Assembly (NCBI GenBank): GCA_002393865.1
Contig: DGUD01000214.1
Coordinates: 1 to 20,426, forward strand
Direction of reading: 5' to 3'
Origin: Treponema sp. UBA4319
GTDB lineage: Bacteria; Spirochaetota; Spirochaetia; Treponematales; Treponemataceae
Length of the DNA: 20,426 nucleotides
Part shown: positions 7,597 to 15,124 of the stretch, piece after piece
Layout: each line of letters begins with the position of its first letter
Position numbering within the stretch: the stretch's first letter is position 1
Notes under the pieces: generated by a model
Databases searched by the model: none
Told to the model about the DNA's origin: nothing
What the model saw: only the letters and a program-made list of their open reading frames with translations
Translations under genes and position numbers: made by a program

Positions 7597-9261
7597 TCAG
7601 TCGTCCACCGAAAGCTGCCCGGCAATGGCAAAGCAGCGGTCGCCCACTTTCTCTATCTGCTTGACCAGATCCATGTACAGAAGCTCAGCCTTGACGTTGG
7701 CGCCGCCTTCAAGACGGTCGCGGGCAATCTTCTTCAGCGCCTTCTTCTCTCCGTCAATCTGATCCTCCAGCTCCTTTGCAAATTCCAGCTGTTTTTCAGA
7801 AAGCCGCTTGTCTATGTTCTTGTACACAAACTGGAGCAGCTGCCGCGCAAGCTCCAGATAGGGCAAAAGGCGCTCAAAGTCCTCCTGCGGGTAAAAATAC
7901 TGTTTTTCCGTCATGCGCTTTATGTACACGCCGATGCTCAGGCAGTCATCGGAAAGGCTTTCCAGCTCGCTCACAATCTGCACCAGCGAATTGATAAGAT
8001 CGTTCTGGTGCGCATCCACGTTCAGCTGCTCGCAGCGGATAAGATAGTTTATCAGCTGCTCGTGCATCTGGTCCAGGTAGGCCTCGTCCTTGACGAGATT
8101 GTCGTAGTGGTCAATCACAAAGCGCCCCGAACGGTCGGTAAAGCCGTACTGCAGGCTGTCGAACATCTGCACCGCCTTGTCCGCCATGTGCGATACCTCC
8201 CGCTGCGCGGTGATGATGTAGGTCATCGGCGAATTGCGCACGGCGGTCTCCGGGAAGTCCAGACGGTAGCTCTGCTCAGCCTCGGCAGGGTCGTCAGGCA
8301 CAAGGCGCTCCGTCAGCCGCGCAATCTGCGGCACCCACGGCAGGAAGAGCACGTTGCCTCCCACCTTGAACAGCGTGTGGAGCATGGCGATGTGGAAGAC
8401 GATGTTGTCCTCAACATTGCCGGGAACGATAAAATCGACGAAACTGGTAAAGGGCTTCAGCAGGACAAGGGCAATGAGCGCCGTCGTCACATTGAAGAGC
8501 ACGTGGGAAAGCGCCGCCCGCTTTGCGTTGGGGTTCGCCCCGAAGGAAGCCATGATGGAGTCGATGGTGGAGCCGATTTCGCTTCCGATGACGATGACCG
8601 CGGAAAACTCCCAGGTGATGAGCCGGTTGAATGCCAGCGTGATGACGATTGCCGTCATTGCGGAGGAAGAATGCATGAGCGCCGTCAGCATGATGCCTAT
8701 CAGCAGCCCGACGGGGATGCTGAACGCGCCGAGATTCTGCAGGGCAGGAAGGAAGGTCATGGAGCCGCTGTGCGCGGATATGGTGGACGAGAGCCAGCCG
8801 AGCGCGATGAACAGCAGGCCGAAGCCCATCACCGCCTGACCGGGTCCCTGCTTGTTCCAGCGGCGCATGGAGGTCAGCACATAGCCGATTCCGAAAATCG
8901 GCACCGCAAAGGTCTCAATCTTAAAGTTAAAGCCAAAAAGCGCCACAATCCACGCGGTTATGGTAGTGCCGATGTTCGCCCCAAAGATAACGGGGATGGA
9001 CTGCACCAGCGTGAGCAGCCCCGCGTTCACAAAGGTGATGACCATGACGGTGGTCGCCCCGGAGGACTGGATTATCATGGTCAGGAGGCAGCCGGTAAGG
9101 GCGGCGGCAAAGCGGTTCCCCGTCATAAAGTGGAGCGCCGCCTTGAGCTTTTCGCCCGTAGACGCCTGGATGCCGTCGCTCATCAGCTTCATGCCGTACA
9201 GCAGGAAGCAGAGGCTGCCCGCCAGCTGAAGCACAGTGGAAATTAGCGTTGAGATGCTCAT
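7597..9261 (-). CDS. Na+/phosphate cotransporter with PhoU-like C-terminal domain
   Basis: A 554-residue membrane protein of the Na/Pi-cotransporter (NptA/YjbB-like) family, expected to move phosphate with sodium across the inner membrane. The membrane half contains the family's inverted-repeat signature twice: Q65-S-S-G-A-T-T71 and H197-S-S-S-A-M-T203, each followed by a long hydrophobic helix. From about residue 345 to the end is a soluble, charged, all-helical region of the PhoU type. ATG 9261 is preferred; a GTG at 9270 in frame is possible. No Shine-Dalgarno is visible. The ATG overlaps the stop of an upstream parA remnant as ATGA, and a -10-like TATACT lies nine bases upstream, so translation is either coupled or near-leaderless. 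Confidence 0.92.
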   Translation of the reverse strand: MSISTLISTVLQLAGSLCFLLYGMKLMSDGIQASTGEKLKAALHFMTGNRFAAALTGCLLTMIIQSSGATTVMVITFVNAGLLTLVQSIPVIFGANIGTTITAWIVALFGFNFKIETFAVPIFGIGYVLTSMRRWNKQGPGQAVMGFGLLFIALGWLSSTISAHSGSMTFLPALQNLGAFSIPVGLLIGIMLTALMHSSSAMTAIVITLAFNRLITWEFSAVIVIGSEIGSTIDSIMASFGANPNAKRAALSHVLFNVTTALIALVLLKPFTSFVDFIVPGNVEDNIVFHIAMLHTLFKVGGNVLFLPWVPQIARLTERLVPDDPAEAEQSYRLDFPETAVRNSPMTYIITAQREVSHMADKAVQMFDSLQYGFTDRSGRFVIDHYDNLVKDEAYLDQMHEQLINYLIRCEQLNVDAHQNDLINSLVQIVSELESLSDDCLSIGVYIKRMTEKQYFYPQEDFERLLPYLELARQLLQFVYKNIDKRLSEKQLEFAKELEDQIDGEKKALKKIARDRLEGGANVKAELLYMDLVKQIEKVGDRCFAIAGQLSVDD

Positions 9262-9512
9262 GATAGGCACAGTATAGAGGAAAAGGCAACAAAATGGAAG
9301 TAGGCGGCCAGGGCTGCCGCGATATTCTTGTTGCCGATGGGCTCCAGCTCCCGGTGCTTGTCGGGGAGCAGCGCTAGGGATGCCGAATCGCTGGCGTCCA
9401 GATCAACCAGAAGTGTCCTATACCCTGCTGCCGCAAGAATGCGTGCAAGCAGCACTGACATCGTCGATTTTTCTGTTCCGCCCTTGATAGCAGCGAGGGA
9501 AATGATTTTCAT
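9258..9512 (-). pseudogene. Truncated ParA/Soj-type ATPase remnant
   Basis: This 84-codon frame begins exactly like a ParA ATPase (MKIISLAAIKGG). The deviant Walker A is altered: KGGTEKST (residues 10-17) has Glu14 where the invariant glycine belongs. The following helix and strand (LLVDLDASDSASLALLP) match the family, but recognisable ParA sequence stops near residue 69. Full proteins are about 250 residues, so roughly three quarters are missing. It keeps a good GGAGG ribosome site before ATG 9512. Its TGA overlaps the Na/Pi transporter ATG, so it may survive only as a translated leader. No parB-like gene is nearby. GC content matches the native flank, not the AT-rich cassette to its right. 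Confidence 0.75.
9262..9299 (-). promoter_or_regulatory. Weak candidate promoter of the Na/Pi transporter gene
   Basis: On the minus strand TATACT (9276-9271) is a good -10, with a weak -35 (TTCCAT, 9299-9294) 17 bases upstream. The -10 lies inside the parA remnant and would start RNA at or within a few bases of the ATG. Confidence 0.3.
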
Positions 9513-9685
9513 GGCGTTCCTCCATGGATAGTGATAAAATTGCAGGCTTCCGTTCCGGATCACGGAGGAAACCTGCGGGAAAATACTGCCGGGGAACGAC
9601 CGTGCAGCCTTTCCCCTTCCCGTCGCGAAATCGATTCGTTCGGGATAGGAAATACCACAAGCTAGTGACACTTTAAGTAAAAGTA

Positions 9686-9714
9686 TTGACATTTAAGTTA
9701 GTATGTACTAATAT
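9686..9714 (+). promoter_or_regulatory. Strong sigma-70-type promoter of the tetR-ECF cassette
   Basis: TTGACA (9686-9691) is a perfect -35, followed by a 17-base spacer and TAATAT (9709-9714). RNA would start near 9721. Its near-consensus form fits a promoter that is normally held down by a repressor. Confidence 0.8.
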
Positions 9715-9739
9715 AACCGAGTTACGTAACCGAGTTATG
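9698..9739. promoter_or_regulatory. Putative TetR-family operator cluster
   Basis: The dyad TTAGTA-TG-TACTAA (9698-9711) sits in the spacer and on the -10 box. Just downstream lies a tandem 13-base direct repeat, TAACCGAGTTACG (9714-9726) and TAACCGAGTTATG (9727-9739), one mismatch apart. A perfect 10-base palindrome GTTACGTAAC (9721-9730) crosses the repeat boundary at the expected start point. Bound repressor at either site would block polymerase. The repressor gene is the first gene transcribed, so autoregulation is likely. Confidence 0.55.
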
Positions 9740-9788
9740 TGCAAAATTCCAAAATGCAGCCGATAAATATCAGATTCTGTTACATGGC

Positions 9789-9830
9789 ATGATGCCTAAA
9801 CAGAAAACGCAAGGAGTGATGGCGAGGTGA
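9789..9830 (+). CDS. Possible 13-residue leader peptide overlapping tetR
   Basis: ATG 9789 opens a frame reading MMPKQKTQGVMAR and stopping at TGA 9828-9830, which overlaps the tetR GTG (GTGA). The AGGAG at 9812-9816 lies inside it. It could be a coupling leader, or the remains of an N-terminal extension of TetR put out of frame. Its own start has no clear ribosome site, so expression is uncertain. Confidence 0.25.
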   Translation: MMPKQKTQGVMAR

Positions 9831-10453
9831 AAGACAGGAATGCTGTAAGAGAGCATTTATTGGCGGAAGGGAAGAAAGCATTCATGGAAAAAGGATATGG
9901 TGGTGCCTACCTTCGCGATATTGCCAGTGATGCCGGTGTTACTACCGGGGCAATCTATGCACATTATAAGGATAAGGATGCGTTATTTGTGGATTTGGTA
10001 AGTCCGGTGCTTGAAGGATTTAAAGCAGAACTTCGCAGGTGGCAGGATGTTTATCACGATATTGATAATACGAAGCTTCATGATAATCCGATGATGCTTC
10101 ATTCACATGACGGAGCAATCGATTATATTTATGACCATCTGGATGAATTTATGCTCCTTATTCATTCAGCACATGAAACATCCATGAAGGATTGGTTCAA
10201 GGATTTCATTGCTGAGGAAACAACGGCTGCTCAGTCCTTGCAGAGTAAATGGGAGGATGCGGGAATCCTTCGTTCAAACATAGATGAAAAATTCATATCG
10301 ATCATAAGTGCCTCGTATTTTCGCAACATCTTCGATGCGGTAGAGAGGGGCATGAGCAGAGAAGATGCCAAGGATTTTGTCAGGACTCTGTCTGTTTACT
10401 ATACAGGTGGATGGAAAGCTCTGGCAGATCAGCAACAAAAAAATAATGATTAA
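9827..10453 (+). CDS. TetR/AcrR-family transcriptional repressor
   Basis: A 208-residue regulator. The N-terminal DNA-binding domain (about 5-55) has a textbook TetR helix-turn-helix at residues 28-47, ending GAIYAHYKDKDALF. The rest is an all-helical ligand-binding and dimerisation domain without a recognisable ligand signature. The start is GTG 9827 with AGGAG ten bases upstream (9812-9816); an out-of-frame ATG at 9819 reads only three codons. It is the first gene of the AT-rich cassette and lies on the same strand as the transporter genes. It probably represses them and itself through the operator cluster at 9698-9739 and is released by the transported compound or a signal of its scarcity, which is inference from arrangement. 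Confidence 0.92.
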   Translation: MKDRNAVREHLLAEGKKAFMEKGYGGAYLRDIASDAGVTTGAIYAHYKDKDALFVDLVSPVLEGFKAELRRWQDVYHDIDNTKLHDNPMMLHSHDGAIDYIYDHLDEFMLLIHSAHETSMKDWFKDFIAEETTAAQSLQSKWEDAGILRSNIDEKFISIISASYFRNIFDAVERGMSREDAKDFVRTLSVYYTGGWKALADQQQKNND

Positions 10454-10458
10454 GCAGC

Positions 10459-10492
10459 CTTAAGGTTTTAAATAAGGAAAAAAAATCTTAAG
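10459..10492 (+). promoter_or_regulatory. AT-rich intercistronic hairpin between tetR and the S-component gene
   Basis: CTTAAGGTTTT (10459-10469) pairs with 10482-10492, with ten Watson-Crick pairs and one G-U pair, around a 12-base loop. It lies between the tetR stop and the next ribosome site (AGGAGG before 10519). No T-run follows, so it is more likely an RNA-processing or partial-attenuation element than a terminator. Confidence 0.4.
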
Positions 10493-10518
10493 AGAATATT
10501 TTATCAGGAGGAATTAAA

Positions 10519-11100
10519 ATGGATAACAAGTTAAAGGGCAAGGATTTGATTAACATCGGTATCTTTGCGGCAATTTACTTTGTTATAAACATGGTATTGT
10601 CGTTTATGGGCTTTGTGCCTATACTGCTGCTTCTTATGGTGGTTATTACACCAATCGTCGGAGGAACGCCTTTTATGCTTTTTCTGACCAAGGTCAAAAA
10701 ATTCGGGATGATCACCATCTTTGCGACTATCATAGGTTTACTTATGATGCTGGGAGGAATGGGATTTTATGCCATATTCACAAGCCTTATCTTTGGGCTT
10801 GCGGCAGATTTTATTGCTAAGAGCGGCAACTACGGCAGTAAATCAAAAACCTTTATTGCTACTGCGGTATATTCATGCTGGGTTTGGGGCAATTATCTTC
10901 CTATCTTCATCGGGAGAGAGGCTTATGTGGCGCAGTATGCCGAAAAAGGAATGGAAGAATACGCCAATACGATGATGTCCATTACTCCGATGTGGCTTTG
11001 TCCGCTCATGCTCGTGGCGGCTTTTGTGGCAGGGCTGATTGGAGCATTTATAGGCAAGGCGTTACTTAAGAAACATTTTGAGAGGGCCGGTATTGCGTGA
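10519..11100 (+). CDS. ECF transporter S component, Trep_Strep-type membrane protein
   Basis: A 193-residue integral membrane protein with about six membrane spans and short loops, the size and shape of substrate-binding S components of energy-coupling-factor importers. From memory, the N-terminus (KGKDLINIGIFAAIYFVINM) and overall length resemble the Treponema/Streptococcus 'Trep_Strep' family (TIGR02185). The substrate of that family is not firmly known. AGGAGG lies seven bases before ATG 10519. The EcfT gene starts in the TGATG overlap at its stop, and the ATPase domains follow, so this is a dedicated (group I-like) ECF set rather than an S component sharing a distant ATPase. Vitamins, metals or metal chelates are all possible substrates. 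Confidence 0.8.
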   Translation: MDNKLKGKDLINIGIFAAIYFVINMVLSFMGFVPILLLLMVVITPIVGGTPFMLFLTKVKKFGMITIFATIIGLLMMLGGMGFYAIFTSLIFGLAADFIAKSGNYGSKSKTFIATAVYSCWVWGNYLPIFIGREAYVAQYAEKGMEEYANTMMSITPMWLCPLMLVAAFVAGLIGAFIGKALLKKHFERAGIA

Positions 11101-11840
11101 TGCAAAATGGATTTATGAGGGCAACAAAGGGGAACCGCTCCGTTCTGGCGCTGGATCCCCGGACGAAATTATTCTTGCTGATTTTGCTTTGCATATTTTC
11201 TTTAGGTGGAGCAGGGGGTGCGGCGGCAACGCAACTCACCCCTGTTTTAACATTGGCACCATTCCTTTTTTTGCTTGCATCAGCTAAGTGGGGAGGGGCT
11301 TTTTTGTATGCGACTCTGTATATTATAAGTCATTTGCTGGAAATAGAGGTTTTACCTGTTATTTCGGGTGTGCCATATATCAGTATCCTGTTGTTCTGTG
11401 GGGCGGTTTCTCATTTTATGCCATGCATCATGATGGGATATTTTGTCATAAGCACGATTACGGTAAGTGAATTTGTGGCAGCATTGGAGAGGTCTCATAT
11501 TCCGCAGACCATCACCATACCGCTTTCTGTGATGTTCCGTTTCTTTCCGACGGTAATGGAGGAATTTAATGCAATAAATGATGCCATGCGGATGAGAGGG
11601 ATACGCTTTGGAGGCGGACATGTCGGCAGAATAGTGGAATACAGGCTTATTCCTTTACTTATATGTTCTGTGAAGATTGGTGAAGAATTATCTGCCGCAT
11701 CCCTTACCAGAGGACTTGGCACGCCCGTAAAGCGCACGAATATTTGTGAGATAGGATTTGGATTTTGGGACTATCTGTTTTTCATTCTGTCCTTTATCTT
11801 TATCTGCTGCGTGATATGGCTGGATGTGATTGGAGGTTAG
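11100..11840 (+). CDS. ECF transporter transmembrane coupling protein EcfT
   Basis: A 246-residue CbiQ/EcfT-family protein that links the S component to the ATPases. It has hydrophobic spans near residues 23-75, 85-125 and 220-243. Between them are the two cytoplasmic coupling motifs diagnostic of the family: A162-M-R-M-R166-G and A200-S-L-T-R204-G, which insert into grooves on the two ATPase domains. ATG 11100 overlaps the S-component stop (TGATG). GTG at 11097 and ATG 11115 are less likely starts. Five bases separate its stop from the ATPase fusion gene. Both coupling motifs look intact, so the ECF module should be functional. Confidence 0.88.
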   Translation: MQNGFMRATKGNRSVLALDPRTKLFLLILLCIFSLGGAGGAAATQLTPVLTLAPFLFLLASAKWGGAFLYATLYIISHLLEIEVLPVISGVPYISILLFCGAVSHFMPCIMMGYFVISTITVSEFVAALERSHIPQTITIPLSVMFRFFPTVMEEFNAINDAMRMRGIRFGGGHVGRIVEYRLIPLLICSVKIGEELSAASLTRGLGTPVKRTNICEIGFGFWDYLFFILSFIFICCVIWLDVIGG

Positions 11841-11845
11841 GACAG

Positions 11846-14800
11846 ATGATAGAGCTAAAGAATATTAATTTTAAGTATTCTGGCAGCAAAGATGCAGGTG
11901 GTCTTAAGAATATAAATCTTACTATACAGACAGGCGAAATGATTGTCCTGGCAGGAGAGTCAGGATGCGGAAAGACAACGATTACAAGGCTCCTGAATGG
12001 TCTGATTCCTCATTATTATGAGGGGGAGCTTAGCGGTGCCATCCTGATAGACGGGAAGAATATCAAGGATATGGAGCTTCATGAGGCTACACGTTTTTCC
12101 GGTTCTGTGTTTCAGAATCCGCGCGCACAGTTCTTTGCGGTGGATACAGATTCGGAGATGAGCTTCGAATGCGAAAATTATGGCATGCCTGAGGAAGAAA
12201 TAAAGACGAAAGTGGAGGAGACCACACAGGAGTTTAACATCGGCACGCTAAGGCATCGCGATATCTTCCTTCTTTCGGGTGGTGAAAAGCAGAAGCTTGC
12301 CTGCGCCAGCGTGTCTGTTGACAGTCCTGAGATTATGATTTTGGATGAGCCTTCATCAAATCTTGATATGACTGCCATCAGAGATTTGCAGAAAAGTATA
12401 GGATTATGGAAAAGTAAGGGCAAAACGATTATAGTTGCGGATCACAGGCTTGCATACCTTATGGACTATGCAGACCGCATTGTTTATATAAAAGATGGTG
12501 TAATAGCAAATGAGTTTACACCTGAAGAGCTTCGGAGTAAAACCGCAGGAGAAATGAAAGAGCTGGGGCTGCGTCCCGTGACCGCAGATCAGTTCGTGAC
12601 ATCAGTAAGATGGAATGACGATAGGACAAGCCTTGATGAGAATGCAATCAAACTGAGCGAGTTTTATTTCTCATACGATGGTGTACATAAGATTCTTGAC
12701 ATAGATGAGGCAGAAGTGCCATCAGGAGAAGTGGTGGCTGTTGTCGGATTTAATGGAACAGGGAAATCTACTTTTGCCAGGTGCCTTATAGGCTTACAGA
12801 AGCATTTTCGGGGAAAAGCCGTAATAGATGGGAAAAGTGAGAAAAGAAGCAAGCGTCTGAAGAGATGCTTTATGGTGATGCAGGATGCGGGGCATCAGCT
12901 TTTTACGGAATCAGTGCTTGAGGAAGTGCTGATAAGCATGAAAGTGGCAGATGAAAAAAAGGCGGAGGAAATCTTAAAGTCACTGGATTTGCTTGCATTC
13001 AAGGACAGGCATCCCATGTCGCTCTCCGGCGGGCAGAAACAACGTGTGGCAATCGCATGTGCCATCGCATCCGGATGCTCTACACTGGTATTTGACGAAC
13101 CGACAAGCGGACTGGATCTTAAGCATATGCTTGAGGTGGCAGAGAATATAGATATGCTCCGTAAACAGGGAAAGAACATCTTTGTGATATCCCACGATAT
13201 GGAATTCTTGTTAAGAAGCTGCACGTATGTGCTCCGGCTTGAGGGAGGCACTATCCGAGAGCAGTATCCGCTTGACGAGAGAGGGTTGGAAAGACTTAAA
13301 AACTGGTTTGAAGTCCGATCAAGAGGGAGGGTGAAAGCTGAAATGCCAAAGAAAGAAACGGAAGGAGTGCTTGGAAAAATATTCGAGTATGCTGCAGAAA
13401 ACAAAAAGTTCATATATCTTTCGGTACTTTCGCTTGCGGCGGCGGTACTTTGCTCCGTAGTGCCGTACTTTGTTTTATATCATAAATTCTTGAATCCGAT
13501 TATAGGAGGGAGAATGCCCGGAGCCTCAGATGCATTTTGGGGAATCCTTATGATATTGCTGGCGTTCATTTTAAATACGCTTCTGTATAATATCGGTCTT
13601 TCACTTTCGCACAGAAGTGCCTACAGGACGCTTGAGAATATACGAAATTTTGCAAAGGACAAGCTGATATCCATGCCGATGGGGGATATAGAAGATCTTG
13701 GCACAGGTGCTCTCAGAAAGCTTTTTACAGATGATATAGAGAATATGGAGATACCTTTGGCACATGCGATTCCCGAAGGTATCGCTAACATTCTTGTGCC
13801 TGTTTTTATTTATATTGCAATGTTTATCATTGATGCAAAGCTCGGATTTCTATCACTCGTATCACTGCCGGTAGGAGCCATTTTCATGTTTATCATGTAT
13901 AAAATGGGGCTTTCCAGAATGGATGCGTTTTATAAAGCTGCAAAGCAAATGAACAACACCATTATGGAATATGTGAATGGCATGGAGGTTATTAAGGTTT
14001 TCAATAAAGACAGTGAAAGCTTTGGTAATTTCTCAAAAGATGTTGATACTTACAAAGAGTATACTCTCAGATGGTATAAGGACACCTGGCCTTGGATGGC
14101 GGCCTATGGCGCGGTTTTACCATGTGTCGCTATGGTCACGCTTCCTGTTGGTGCATACATGGTTTACAAGGGGTATTCCACGCTTGAGGACTTTGTATTC
14201 GTACTTTGCCTGTCTGTCAGTGTAGGTGCACCGATTATGAAATCCATGGGATTTTTCAGCCTTTTTCCTCAGATAAACTATAAGATTGAGCAGCTTGAAA
14301 AGCTCCTTACGTTTGAACCGTTAAAATGCGGAGATGAGAAGGAAACTGATAATTTCAACATAAACTTTGATCATATATGTTTCTCTTATGATGACAGCGA
14401 GGTGCTTCACGATGTAAGCTTTACGATACCGGAAGGCTGTCAGGTGGCATTTGTCGGAGAGAGCGGAAGCGGCAAATCAACTCTTGCAAAGCTTCTGGTT
14501 CATTTTTATGACACAGATGAAGGGAAAATCACAATAGGAGGAAAGTCGGTCACGGCTCTCTCCCTTGAATCCCTGAACAGTATGATTTCTTTCGTGTCGC
14601 AGGAACAGTTTCTGTTTAACGTCAGTATATATGAGAATATAAGGATTGGGAGACCTGAGGCAAGCCGCGATGAAATAATGAGGGCGGCTGAAAGAGCCGG
14701 ATGTATGGAATTTATAGAACGTCTTCCGGAAGGAATTGAGACTAACGCCGGAGAATCCGGGAAGATGCTGTCAGGTGGTGAAAGACAGCGCGTCAGCCTT

Positions 14801-15124
14801 GCGAGAGCCATACTTAAGAATGCGCCTATTGTGGTGCTTGATGAGGCAACCGCCTATGTCGATCCAGAGAATGCGGGGAAGATTGACAGGGCAATGAAGG
14901 AAGTTACGAAGAATAAGACCGTGGTAATCATAGGGCATAAGCTGAAAAATCTTACCGGATCAGATAGTATTGTGGTGCTTAATAAAGGTAAAGTGGAAGG
15001 CATCGGCTCTCATGATGAGCTTTTGACAAAGTGTGATTGTTATCGCAGACTTTGGGATGCAGGTCTATCATCTGATGAATGGATGATAAATGAGAAGAAA
15101 ACGGGAGGCGCGGCAAATGTTTAA
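11846..15124 (+). CDS. Fusion of duplicated EcfA ATPases with an ABC-exporter half (three ATPase domains)
   Basis: A 1092-residue chain. Domain 1 (about 1-250) is an EcfA ATPase: Walker A G37-T45, Q90, signature LSGGE 143-147, Walker B ending D167-E168, switch H200. Domain 2 (about 270-490) is the second: Walker A G301-S308, LSGGQ 393-397, D417-E418, H450. After a basic linker (about 485-510) comes a six-span exporter membrane domain (about 520-800), then a third ATPase: Walker A G871-T879, LSGGE 975-979, D999-E1000, H1031. All three look catalytically complete. The start is ATG 11846, five bases after ecfT. EcfA pairs are often fused and exporter halves are normally separate; joining them is the oddity. 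An internal GGGAGG before GTG 13331 and ATG 13343 could also give a separate exporter half. Confidence 0.88.
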   Translation: MIELKNINFKYSGSKDAGGLKNINLTIQTGEMIVLAGESGCGKTTITRLLNGLIPHYYEGELSGAILIDGKNIKDMELHEATRFSGSVFQNPRAQFFAVDTDSEMSFECENYGMPEEEIKTKVEETTQEFNIGTLRHRDIFLLSGGEKQKLACASVSVDSPEIMILDEPSSNLDMTAIRDLQKSIGLWKSKGKTIIVADHRLAYLMDYADRIVYIKDGVIANEFTPEELRSKTAGEMKELGLRPVTADQFVTSVRWNDDRTSLDENAIKLSEFYFSYDGVHKILDIDEAEVPSGEVVAVVGFNGTGKSTFARCLIGLQKHFRGKAVIDGKSEKRSKRLKRCFMVMQDAGHQLFTESVLEEVLISMKVADEKKAEEILKSLDLLAFKDRHPMSLSGGQKQRVAIACAIASGCSTLVFDEPTSGLDLKHMLEVAENIDMLRKQGKNIFVISHDMEFLLRSCTYVLRLEGGTIREQYPLDERGLERLKNWFEVRSRGRVKAEMPKKETEGVLGKIFEYAAENKKFIYLSVLSLAAAVLCSVVPYFVLYHKFLNPIIGGRMPGASDAFWGILMILLAFILNTLLYNIGLSLSHRSAYRTLENIRNFAKDKLISMPMGDIEDLGTGALRKLFTDDIENMEIPLAHAIPEGIANILVPVFIYIAMFIIDAKLGFLSLVSLPVGAIFMFIMYKMGLSRMDAFYKAAKQMNNTIMEYVNGMEVIKVFNKDSESFGNFSKDVDTYKEYTLRWYKDTWPWMAAYGAVLPCVAMVTLPVGAYMVYKGYSTLEDFVFVLCLSVSVGAPIMKSMGFFSLFPQINYKIEQLEKLLTFEPLKCGDEKETDNFNINFDHICFSYDDSEVLHDVSFTIPEGCQVAFVGESGSGKSTLAKLLVHFYDTDEGKITIGGKSVTALSLESLNSMISFVSQEQFLFNVSIYENIRIGRPEASRDEIMRAAERAGCMEFIERLPEGIETNAGESGKMLSGGERQRVSLARAILKNAPIVVLDEATAYVDPENAGKIDRAMKEVTKNKTVVIIGHKLKNLTGSDSIVVLNKGKVEGIGSHDELLTKCDCYRRLWDAGLSSDEWMINEKKTGGAANV

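Larger units (their letters stand above)
9513..9826. other. Intergenic divergent region between parA remnant and tetR
   Basis: This 314-base gap marks the change from GC-rich to AT-rich sequence, near 9650-9670. The GC-rich part holds an imperfect inverted repeat (GCAGG at 9542-9546 with CCTGC at 9572-9576, with partly paired TTCCGT/ACGG inside). The AT-rich part holds the tetR promoter, operator-like repeats and a small leader frame, listed separately. No intact gene or insertion-sequence end was recognised. Confidence 0.6.

Noticed and set aside
6027..7631. Long minus-strand open frame (534 codons) opposite lysA
   Set aside because: The plus-strand lysA has clear PLP-enzyme motifs over the same bases; the minus frame has none.
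7264..9246. Long plus-strand open frame (660 codons)
   Set aside because: It is the antisense shadow of the Na/Pi transporter gene. The translation has no family motifs and is rich in His/Arg/Gln as expected from the complement of GC-rich coding DNA.
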